Assembly (NCBI GenBank): GCA_016763595.1 | Contig: JAESTN010000084.1 | Span: 1-11,728, forward strand | Length of the DNA stretch: 11,728 nucleotides | Source of the DNA: Flavobacteriaceae bacterium | GTDB lineage: Bacteria > Bacteroidota > Bacteroidia > Flavobacteriales > Flavobacteriaceae | Direction: 5' to 3' | Shown: positions 7,049 through 11,728 of the stretch, one piece after another | Layout: each line of letters starts with the position of its first letter | How positions within the stretch are numbered: the stretch's first letter is position 1 | Notes under the pieces: generated by a model | Seen by the model: the letters and a program-made list of their open reading frames with translations, nothing else | What the model was told of the DNA's origin: nothing | The model's database searches: none | Program-made: the position numbers and the translations under genes

Positions 7049-7644
7049 GAAAGAAGAAAACTATAATTGGAGCAGGTGTACTAACTGCAATCGCATCATC
7101 ACTTTGCTGCATAACACCCGTTTTAGCACTGATTTCTGGGACTTCTGGAGTTGCTTCAACATTCTCATGGTTAGAACCTTTTAGACCTTATCTAATTGGG
7201 TTTACTATTTTAGTCTTGGGTTTTGCTTGGAATCAAAAACTAAAACAAAAAAAAGACATGGACTGTGCTTGTGAAACGGACCAAAAACCAACCTTTTTTC
7301 AGTCAATACTTTTCCTTGGAATGGTAACGATATTTGCCGTTGCAATTACCTTATTCCCGTATTATTCGACAATATTTTATCCAAAAAATGAAAGGGAAAT
7401 AATTGTAGTAGACAAAATAGCTATTCAAACATTAGATCTTGAAATTAAAGGAATGACTTGTGCTTCTTGTGAAGAACATATAAATCACGCTGTTAATCAG
7501 CTACATGGAGTTCTAAATATCAAATCTTCATATCAAAACGGAAATGCTAAAATAAAATTTGACAGCGCAAAAACAACGCTTAAAGAAATAGAAAAAGCTG
7601 TTAACTCAACAGGGTATTTAGTACGTATCACAAAAAAGAAATAA
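7045..7644 (+). CDS. merTP: MerTP: mercuric ion transporter MerT fused to a MerP-type HMA domain
   Basis: A 199-residue fusion. The N-terminal half is MerT-like: helix 1 carries the vicinal cysteine pair (SLCCITPVLALISG, C21-C22), helix 2 lies near 47-62, a cytosolic loop holds a second thiol pair (DCACE, C74 and C76), and helix 3 spans about 86-107. The C-terminal part (about 127-199) is a heavy-metal-associated ferredoxin-like domain with GMTCASCEEH (C139, C142), facing the periplasm. In known Mer systems, MerP passes Hg(II) to the first-helix cysteines of MerT and then to the cytosolic pair, for delivery to the reductase MerA. All these cysteines are present. It overlaps the repressor gene and is followed after 1 bp by the GDCCVxC gene. 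Hg(II) is the best guess for the substrate. Confidence 0.9.
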   Translation: MRKKKTIIGAGVLTAIASSLCCITPVLALISGTSGVASTFSWLEPFRPYLIGFTILVLGFAWNQKLKQKKDMDCACETDQKPTFFQSILFLGMVTIFAVAITLFPYYSTIFYPKNEREIIVVDKIAIQTLDLEIKGMTCASCEEHINHAVNQLHGVLNIKSSYQNGNAKIKFDSAKTTLKEIEKAVNSTGYLVRITKKK

Positions 7645-7645
7645 C

Positions 7646-7870
7646 ATGAAGATCCAATTAAAATCAACAATTACATGTCCAAAATGTGGGCATAAAAAAG
7701 AAAATGAAATGCCAACAGATGCTTGTCAGTTTTTCTATGAATGCGAAAATTGTAAAGTCGTTTTAAAACCCAACCAAGGAGATTGTTGTGTGTACTGTTC
7801 TTTTGGAACTGTTCCCTGCCCTCCTATTCAAGAGAATAAAAGCTGTGTAAACTCAACTTGTTGTTCTTAA
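7646..7870 (+). CDS. GDCCVxC-domain small cysteine-rich protein
   Basis: A 74-residue protein with 12 cysteines: C11, C14, C27, C33, C36, C47, C48, C51, C58, C67, C72 and C73. CPKCGH and CENCK form a zinc-ribbon-like pair. QGDCCVYCSFGTVPCPPIQ is the signature of the GDCCVxC family, some members of which are annotated as selenoproteins; here every position is plain Cys. A further CVNSTCC tail ends the chain. There is no signal peptide, so it should be cytosolic. The family is commonly found beside mercury genes. A role as a thiol carrier or sink that accepts metal from MerT is my inference; no biochemistry can be read from the sequence. It is translationally packed, 1 bp from each neighbour. 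Confidence 0.85.
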   Translation: MKIQLKSTITCPKCGHKKENEMPTDACQFFYECENCKVVLKPNQGDCCVYCSFGTVPCPPIQENKSCVNSTCCS

Positions 7871-7871
7871 A

Positions 7872-8647
7872 ATGAAAACGTTCTTATCTGCGATACTACT
7901 CCTTTTTTTAACCTTGTCTTTATGTAGTCAAGGCCCTCCAATTACTGTAGAAACACCAGTAATGTTAGGAATGGAAGGAAGTGGAATAAGAACATTTGGA
8001 AAATTCATCTCAAAAGAAAATGTCAATATCTATATACAGCCCATTGGAATACCTTACAATATTACACCAAGGTTTCAGGTTGGACTATTATTTCCTTTTA
8101 AATTCATAACACCAAAGGGGTCAGAAACGAGTGGAGGAATTGGTGATGTTACCATATTTACAAAATATCAACTATACAAGAAAGACGGAAAAACAAAAAA
8201 ACATTTAGGGTTTTAGCAAATCTAAAACAATCATTTCCAACGGGAAAAAGTGTATCTAATGCCAAATTAGGTTCAGGACTTTATCAAACTTATGTAGGTT
8301 TAATTGTTGGAAAAATATCTACAGCAATTGGCATTTATGGCGATTTTGGATATACTATCACAAGCAATGGTGCACCTGATAATTTTTTATATAATTTTTC
8401 TGTGGGCATACCTCTTTTGCCTCAAAAGTACCCACAAAAACAAATCAACACATTCATTGAATTTAACGGAAACTATGTGATTGATCCCAACATACATACG
8501 ATTTTCATATCTCCAGGACTTCAATTTATTCCAGGAAGAAGAATGCTATTTGAAACCAGTTTTCAAATACCTATAGTTCAAAATAACATTTCGACTACTA
8601 AAACAAAATTTATGTTCTTATTAGGAACCCGATTTTTAATTCATTAA
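7872..8647 (+). pseudogene. Outer-membrane beta-barrel, MetA-pathway/transporter family, split by a -1 frameshift
   Basis: The frame from 7872 stops at 8214-8216, but the next frame (-1) carries the rest to 8647. Stepping back one base at the seven-A run 8195-8201 gives a continuous chain of 258 residues (…GKTKK-TFRVLANLKQSFPTGKSVS…). It has a signal peptide (MKTFLSAILLLFLTLSLCSQ) and barrel-strand features: GGIGDVTIFTKYQL, LKQSFPTGK, alternating aromatic strands and a C-terminal phenylalanine-containing strand. This matches the pattern of the phenol-degradation MetA-pathway/transporter barrel family. It probably forms the outer-membrane step of the metal operon. The break may be decay, a sequencing error or recoding, since the A-run is a classic slippery heptamer in the right phase. 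Confidence 0.75.
8195..8201 (+). other. A_AAA_AAA slippery heptamer at the barrel-gene frame change
   Basis: Read in the frame of the upstream ORF, the seven As split as A, AAA, AAA. This is the phase needed for tandem tRNA-Lys slippage into the -1 frame, and that is exactly the frame holding the rest of the barrel gene. The 0-frame stop follows 12 nt later (8214-8216). I saw no strong stem-loop directly downstream that would stimulate frameshifting. An RNA polymerase slip on the A-run would have the same effect. Confidence 0.5.
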
Positions 8648-8658
8648 AACGAAACATT

Positions 8659-9060
8659 ATGAAACAGGTATTTAGCAAAATAACAGGTAGTTTTTCAATC
8701 TTATTAATCTGTGTTATTTTTTCTACAACTATAAAAGCACAAACAAAAATAGATCAAAAAAAAGTTTATATCAAAATAGAAGTCAAAGGTTTGGGCTGTC
8801 CTTATTGTGCTTTTGGAATGGAAAAAGAATTGAAAAAAGTTGCCGGGGTTAAGCATGTAAAAATAGTATTAAAAGAAGGCTTAATTTATATCTCAACACC
8901 AAGCAATCAAACACCATCAAAAGAAAACTTAGAAAAAATAATTATCAATGGAGGGTTTACTGTAGGTGAAATTGAATTTAGTGACACTCCTTTTAAATTT
9001 AAAAAAATACTCCAAAAAATTAAAAATAAACCGGTTAACATATCCCGATTTCAACAATAA
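8659..9060 (+). CDS. Periplasmic heavy-metal-associated (HMA, MerP-like) protein
   Basis: A 133-residue protein with a signal peptide ending near TTIKAQ (residue 28). An HMA ferredoxin-like domain spans about 36-105: strand VYIKIEVKGL, metal loop GLGCPYCAFGMEKELKK (C47, C50), strand HVKIVLKEGLIYIS, and the second helix ENLEKIIINGGFTVGEIEF. The loop is C-P-Y-C instead of the usual M-T/H-C-x-x-C, so the methionine is absent and the thiols are presented as in some thioredoxins. A basic tail of about 25 residues ends the chain. It starts 11 bp after the barrel gene and closes the operon. The likely task is to collect metal in the periplasm and pass it to MerTP or the barrel. Hg(II) or Cu(I) would both fit. 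Confidence 0.85.
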   Translation: MKQVFSKITGSFSILLICVIFSTTIKAQTKIDQKKVYIKIEVKGLGCPYCAFGMEKELKKVAGVKHVKIVLKEGLIYISTPSNQTPSKENLEKIIINGGFTVGEIEFSDTPFKFKKILQKIKNKPVNISRFQQ

Positions 9061-9128
9061 ACTTGAGGACTTTTTTGTTTCTAAAAACAGCTAGATTAGA
9101 CATATTCATGCCTTAAACATAATTTTCA

Positions 9129-9175
9129 AAATTACCATTTAACCTTACAAATTCACGACTCATCGATGGTAATTT
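9129..9175. repeat. 10-bp perfect inverted repeat upstream of and over a small ORF start
   Basis: AAATTACCAT (9129-9138) and ATGGTAATTT (9166-9175) are exact reverse complements with a 27-nt loop. The right arm includes the ATG at 9166. It may be a terminator-like fold for the metal operon (no T-run follows), a cover for that start codon, or chance in AT-rich DNA. Confidence 0.35.
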
Positions 9176-9375
9176 ATAGCTCATCTTTTATGCAGTCAAT
9201 ACCTGTACGTAAACACGTATTTTACAGTATGATTATTAATAAAAGAAATACAGATTTGATATATAGTTCTATATTGTTCTTATTAAGTATAGGGGCATTA
9301 GTTTCTATGTACATGACTGTAAAATTTCTTCAAGACATCCTCTATAATTATTGGTTAGACAATCCTTTTTTATAA
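9166..9375 (+). CDS. Doubtful small single-helix membrane protein
   Basis: The 69 codons are unrecognised. One hydrophobic segment spans about 34-56 (YSSILFLLSIGALVSMYMTV), followed by an aromatic tail (DILYNYWLDNPFL). A later start at 9229 (MIINKRNTDL…) gives a more usual basic-then-hydrophobic layout of 48 residues. No clear promoter or ribosome-binding site is visible, and the first ATG lies in an inverted repeat. It stands alone between the metal operon and the acetyltransferase. It may be a real small membrane protein or a chance ORF. Confidence 0.3.
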   Translation: MVIYSSSFMQSIPVRKHVFYSMIINKRNTDLIYSSILFLLSIGALVSMYMTVKFLQDILYNYWLDNPFL

Positions 9376-9470
9376 AATCCAATACAACTTCTCTTCTGTT
9401 TTAAATTCTATCACAACACTTATACTGGTTATAAACCACTAATTATCAATACTTTTTACTCAACGTTCTT

Positions 9471-9499
9471 TTGTTTATTTAAAAATTTTAGTATCTTTA
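9471..9499 (+). promoter_or_regulatory. Flavobacterial-type promoter for the acetyltransferase gene
   Basis: TTG (9471-9473, in a CTTTTG context), an 18-nt spacer and TATCTTTA (9492-9499) match the Bacteroidota -33/-7 consensus TTG-N17-20-TAnnTTTG in 7 of 8 -7 positions. Transcription would start near 9506, leaving a leader of about 45 nt before the ATG at 9550. Confidence 0.65.
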
Positions 9500-9549
9500 G
9501 GTATAAATATTACTACTATTATAGTTTAACCCCCAATCCTTAAATAGAT

Positions 9550-10065
9550 ATGTTTAGTATTAGAAAAGTAGTTCATACTGATTTACACGAACTTCAAAAA
9601 ATTGGAAAAGACACCTTCAACGAAACTTTTGCTGCTGATAATTTAATATCAGATATGGAAAAATACTTAGAAGAAAGTTTCAGTTTCCAAAAACTACAAA
9701 CAGAGTTAAACAATCCCAATTCAGCATTTTATTTTGCCGTGGATGAACATAAAGTCGTAGGCTATTTAAAAGTAAATATTGGGGATGCACAAACAGAAAA
9801 TATTCTACCAAATTCTTTTGAAATTGAACGGATATATGTACGCTCTGCCTATCATGGTCAAAAAATAGGCAAACTCCTTTTTAATAAAGCCAAGCGCTTG
9901 GCAGAAGAAAAAAACATCAACAAAATATGGTTAGGTGTTTGGGAAGAAAATTTCAATGCAATTAAGTTTTACGAAAATAATGGTTTTATTGTTTTTGGCT
10001 CTCATAACTTTGTTTTGGGTAAAGACATACAAACAGACGTAATGATGACATTAGAATTAAACTAA
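9550..10065 (+). CDS. paiA: GNAT N-acetyltransferase, PaiA-like (polyamine acetyltransferase type)
   Basis: A complete 171-residue GNAT protein. The N-terminus (IRKVVHTDLHELQKIGKDTF) is the usual first strand and helix. GYLKVNIGDAQTE and FEIERIYVRSAYHGQKIG give the central strand and acetyl-CoA pyrophosphate loop (about 92-110). KIWLGVWEENFNAIKFYENN and GFIVFGSHNFVLG complete the fold. The stretch IGDAQTE, the IERIYV strand, WLGVWEENFNAI and the end QTDVMM closely resemble my recollection of Bacillus subtilis PaiA, which acetylates spermidine and spermine. PaiA-type function is therefore likely; the acceptor is not proven. It is monocistronic, with its own promoter and about 350 bp of non-coding DNA after it. 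Confidence 0.8.
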   Translation: MFSIRKVVHTDLHELQKIGKDTFNETFAADNLISDMEKYLEESFSFQKLQTELNNPNSAFYFAVDEHKVVGYLKVNIGDAQTENILPNSFEIERIYVRSAYHGQKIGKLLFNKAKRLAEEKNINKIWLGVWEENFNAIKFYENNGFIVFGSHNFVLGKDIQTDVMMTLELN

Positions 10066-10268
10066 AAACAACTCATCTACAACCACTTACATAAACATAA
10101 AGTCTATTCATCGACAGAAAAACAACTGTTATCTAAACCTCCATTTTATACACGCTTTATTCTTCTACATTTGAATATATAAATGAAACATAAAGTAAAT
10201 CTCACCGTATAGATTCGGGGTCACTAAAAAGAAACATTTGTAATTTGTAATTATTTGAAAACATGAAT

Positions 10269-10332
10269 CCCAATAAAAATTTAAACTGTGTGAATAAAAA
10301 AATAATCTAAATTAGTTTTTAATCTTATTGGG
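10269..10332. repeat. Long imperfect inverted repeat
   Basis: CCCAATAA (10269-10276) and TTATTGGG (10325-10332) pair perfectly, and pairing continues inward with a few mismatches to AAACT/AGTTT, giving arms of about 19 nt around a loop of roughly 26 nt. TTTTGTC follows. It could be a weak terminator or the remains of a small mobile element. Confidence 0.5.
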
Positions 10333-10403
10333 TTTTGTCAGCGTTTATTTTTCTGAAAATGTTTATTTCACAGAAAATTAACTACTCAACTTACTTTAAT
10401 TAG

Positions 10404-10411
10404 TATTTTTG
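10404..10411 (+). promoter_or_regulatory. Perfect -7 box (TATTTTTG) abutting a start codon
   Basis: TATTTTTG fits TAnnTTTG exactly and ends 4 bp before the ATG at 10416. No TTG lies 17-20 nt upstream. If used, transcription would begin at about the start codon, giving a leaderless mRNA. Confidence 0.35.
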
Positions 10412-10415
10412 TCAA

Positions 10416-11213
10416 ATGCAGAAAAAAATACTACTCATTCTATTTGTCGGAATTTCCTTTTTTGGATTCTCTCAGACAAATACAAAATTAAAAGGTCAAA
10501 TTGTTAGTGCACAGAATAATAAAGTATTGAGCGCAGCTCATATCTTAAATTTAACTTCTGTTGTAGGTACCATTACAAATGAAAATGGTCATTTTGAAAT
10601 TCCTACTCAAGCTAATGACACCATACTTATTTCTTATTTGGGGTTTGAATCTATCAAATTAAAAGTAACGAATGATTTACTGAAAGGAAATGAATTGATT
10701 ATTTCTCTACACGAAAAGGCGAATGAAATAAAAGAAGTAGTTATTAGATCTACAGCACTTATTGGAGTATTAGAAATTGATGTAAAACAAGTTCCAAAAG
10801 ATCGATTTACAAGAATTCATATCAATGGGTTGCCACAAACCTATGAAGTTGGGAAACCAGTTTCTCAAAATATCAACTCGCCTGTAGCTGCATTATTTCA
10901 ACCTATTGATTTTTTATACAATCTTTTTGGAAAAAGACCAAAACAACTAAAAAAGCTTCAAAAATTAAAGAAAGTAGACAATTTACGTAATATGTTAAGT
11001 GGTAAATTTGATAGAGAAGTGATGATGGAGTATTTACAAATGGACAAACAAGAGTTAAGAAAGCTTCTTGTTGATTGTAATTATTCAGATTACTTTATTC
11101 AAAAAGCAAGTGATTTACAAATGATTGAAGCCATTTTAGACTGTTACGAGAACTACAAAGCAATTAAGAAAGGTAAGATAGAACGAGACGTATTACCGAC
11201 CAGAAAGAACTAA
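10416..11213 (+). CDS. Secreted protein with carboxypeptidase-like regulatory domain
   Basis: A 265-residue protein with a signal peptide ending GFSQ (residue 20). Residues 24-100 form a carboxypeptidase-D regulatory-like beta sandwich: LKGQIVSAQNNKVLSAAHI, VVGTITNENGHFEIP, DTILISYLGFESIKLKV and LIISLHEKANEIKEVVI. This module begins many Bacteroidota TonB-dependent receptors, but here no plug or barrel follows. Instead there is a region with NSPVAALFQPIDFLYNLFGK and a lysine-rich helical tail (KRPKQLKKLQKLKKVDNLRN, then DYFIQKASDLQMIEAILDCYENYKAI). The family is common in flavobacteria and its role is unknown; it is probably a periplasmic or envelope protein. The start is set by the signal peptide. 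A palindromic terminator follows within 5 bp. Confidence 0.8.
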   Translation: MQKKILLILFVGISFFGFSQTNTKLKGQIVSAQNNKVLSAAHILNLTSVVGTITNENGHFEIPTQANDTILISYLGFESIKLKVTNDLLKGNELIISLHEKANEIKEVVIRSTALIGVLEIDVKQVPKDRFTRIHINGLPQTYEVGKPVSQNINSPVAALFQPIDFLYNLFGKRPKQLKKLQKLKKVDNLRNMLSGKFDREVMMEYLQMDKQELRKLLVDCNYSDYFIQKASDLQMIEAILDCYENYKAIKKGKIERDVLPTRKN

Positions 11214-11217
11214 CATC

Positions 11218-11255
11218 AAAAAGGGTTGCAATTTTAAAATTGCAACCCTTTTTTT
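11218..11255. terminator. Bidirectional intrinsic terminator (36-bp perfect palindrome)
   Basis: AAAAAGGGTTGCAATTTT followed at once by its exact reverse complement AAAATTGCAACCCTTTTT (11218-11253), with two more Ts. The GC-containing stem (GGGTTGC/GCAACCC) is flanked by As on one side and Ts on the other, so it can stop transcription in both directions. It serves the + strand gene ending at 11213 and the - strand small ORF ending at 11285. Confidence 0.92.
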
Positions 11256-11284
11256 AACTATTAAAAACTAACTAATTTCTTTAA

Positions 11285-11410
11285 CTAAAATACAGATGTA
11301 ATGTATCTATAGCCATATTTTCTTTTGCTATTCCAAGAAACTCTCTTAGAGTGAAAACTTCCTGCTTGGTTATTCTTCTTTTCTACTATTAAATTATTTA
11401 CTGTTGTCAT
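11285..11410 (-). CDS. Candidate 41-residue basic small protein
   Basis: Reading leftward from ATG (11410-11408) to TAG (11287-11285): MTTVNNLIVEKKNNQAG, then SFHSKRVSWNSKRKYGYRYI and TSVF. It is rich in Lys, Arg, Tyr and Ser, with no hydrophobic helix, so it would be a soluble basic peptide. I do not recognise it. Support comes from context: a near-ideal promoter lies 26 bp upstream, the leader would be about 20 nt, and the bidirectional terminator lies 30 bp beyond the stop. The transcript unit is convincing; whether it is translated or acts as a small RNA is open. Confidence 0.55.
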   Translation of the reverse strand: MTTVNNLIVEKKNNQAGSFHSKRVSWNSKRKYGYRYITSVF

Positions 11411-11435
11411 AATATATTTTTTTAACTATTTTTTT

Positions 11436-11464
11436 CAAATGTATCTACACTTATAAGACGACAA
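11436..11464 (-). promoter_or_regulatory. Consensus flavobacterial promoter on the - strand
   Basis: On the reverse strand, TTG (11464-11462), exactly 18 nt, then TACATTTG (11443-11436), a perfect TAnnTTTG. Transcription should start near 11430, about 20 nt before the ATG of the small ORF. Confidence 0.75.
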
Positions 11465-11728
11465 TAAAAGGGATTAGTTACACTTGGTTATTGTATTTAA
11501 CAGATATTTAAGAACTAAAAAACACTTCCTTTAAAATACTGATTTTTAACTTTTTACTACTTTAAACTATCTGATAGTAATTTCATAAAAGAACAATATA
11601 ATTCCTATCAAAAAAACAATATTTAATTGATTCCCTAAGAGATTTGACAAATCGTCTTTTTCCTTAAAAAAATTACTTTTTAAAGATTCTCATGGCCAAA
11701 TTGTGGACTATTATATTCAAATAGCACA
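11465..11728. other. AT-rich right edge without a supported gene
   Basis: No complete ORF with coding features. On the - strand, a short frame entering from the edge ends at 11680, and a second frame (11689 down to 11567) encodes a plausible membrane tail (GNQLNIVFLIGIILFFYEIT). Together they could be the end of a frameshifted gene whose start lies outside the window. Confidence 0.3.

Larger units (their letters stand above)
10066..10415. other. 350-bp intergenic region
   Basis: No credible ORF. It contains a perfect but isolated -7-like box TACATTTG at 10166-10173 without a -33 TTG at the right distance, the long imperfect inverted repeat at 10269-10332, and the TATTTTTG box at 10404-10411 directly before the next gene. 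I see no clear terminator for the acetyltransferase. Confidence 0.4.

Noticed and set aside
5183..7931. 14-bp exact match CTTTATGTAGTCAA at 5183-5196 and 7918-7931
   Set aside because: Both encode the end of a signal peptide (LCSQ) in the same frame; chance or shared codon preference is enough to explain it.
10166..10173. TACATTTG as a promoter
   Set aside because: It matches the -7 consensus, but there is no TTG at the right distance and no gene directly downstream (only a 9-codon ORF).
11567..11727. Frameshifted - strand gene at the right edge
   Set aside because: Two short frames could join into a membrane-protein tail, but only about 50 codons are visible, no start is seen, and there is no family match; the evidence is too thin.
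1..11728. tRNA, rRNA or CRISPR arrays
   Set aside because: I saw no cloverleaf-like or rRNA-like stretches and no regularly spaced direct repeats.

Overview
The window looks like the chromosome of a member of the Bacteroidota, most likely a (marine) flavobacterium. The evidence is a strongly AT-rich composition, signal peptides ending in ...FSQ or ...CSQ, a carboxypeptidase-like regulatory-domain protein, and several promoters of the Bacteroidota type (TTG, about 18 nt, then TAnnTTTG). All confident genes lie on the + strand, except one small candidate gene at the right edge. I see no rRNA, tRNA, CRISPR array, integrase or transposase.

Region 1 (1-6483) resembles an array of unrelated genes separated by copies of a roughly 130-bp repeat. 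It opens with the last 50 codons of a thioredoxin/TlpA-like protein. Next come an RDD membrane protein with a Coa1-like tail, a three-helix membrane protein of unknown function, an amidohydrolase-3 lipoprotein, a degenerate POT-type peptide transporter, and an esterase-D-like secreted hydrolase overlapping a frameshifted membrane protein. Three full-length repeat copies (about 199-335, 1129-1258 and 4941-5077) share an ACAACGTGT-like left end, a central GAAAATCC/GGATTTTC hairpin and, where intact, an inverted right end. Isolated ends occur at 1779-1792 and 3706-3714, on either side of the amidohydrolase. Two genes stop inside repeat sequence, so their C-terminal tails are repeat-derived. I infer that the genes were gained by cassette-like insertion or recombination at these repeats.

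Region 2 (6624-9060) is a compact metal operon: a 14-2-14 operator, an ArsR/CadC-type thiol sensor, a MerT-MerP fusion, a 12-cysteine GDCCVxC protein, an outer-membrane barrel split by a -1 shift at a seven-A run, and a periplasmic MerP-like HMA protein. The genes overlap or lie 1-11 bp apart. They look like a mercury (or other soft-metal) uptake and handling route across both membranes. No mercuric reductase (merA) follows within the window.

Region 3 (9061-11728) holds a doubtful small membrane ORF, a PaiA-like N-acetyltransferase with its own promoter, and a secreted protein with a carboxypeptidase-like regulatory domain that ends in a 36-bp perfectly palindromic terminator. A convergent 41-codon ORF on the - strand has a textbook flavobacterial promoter and shares that terminator. 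Two genes (6006-6483 and 7872-8647) are each broken at a homopolymer run. This could be decay, programmed or phase-variable slippage, or sequencing error.
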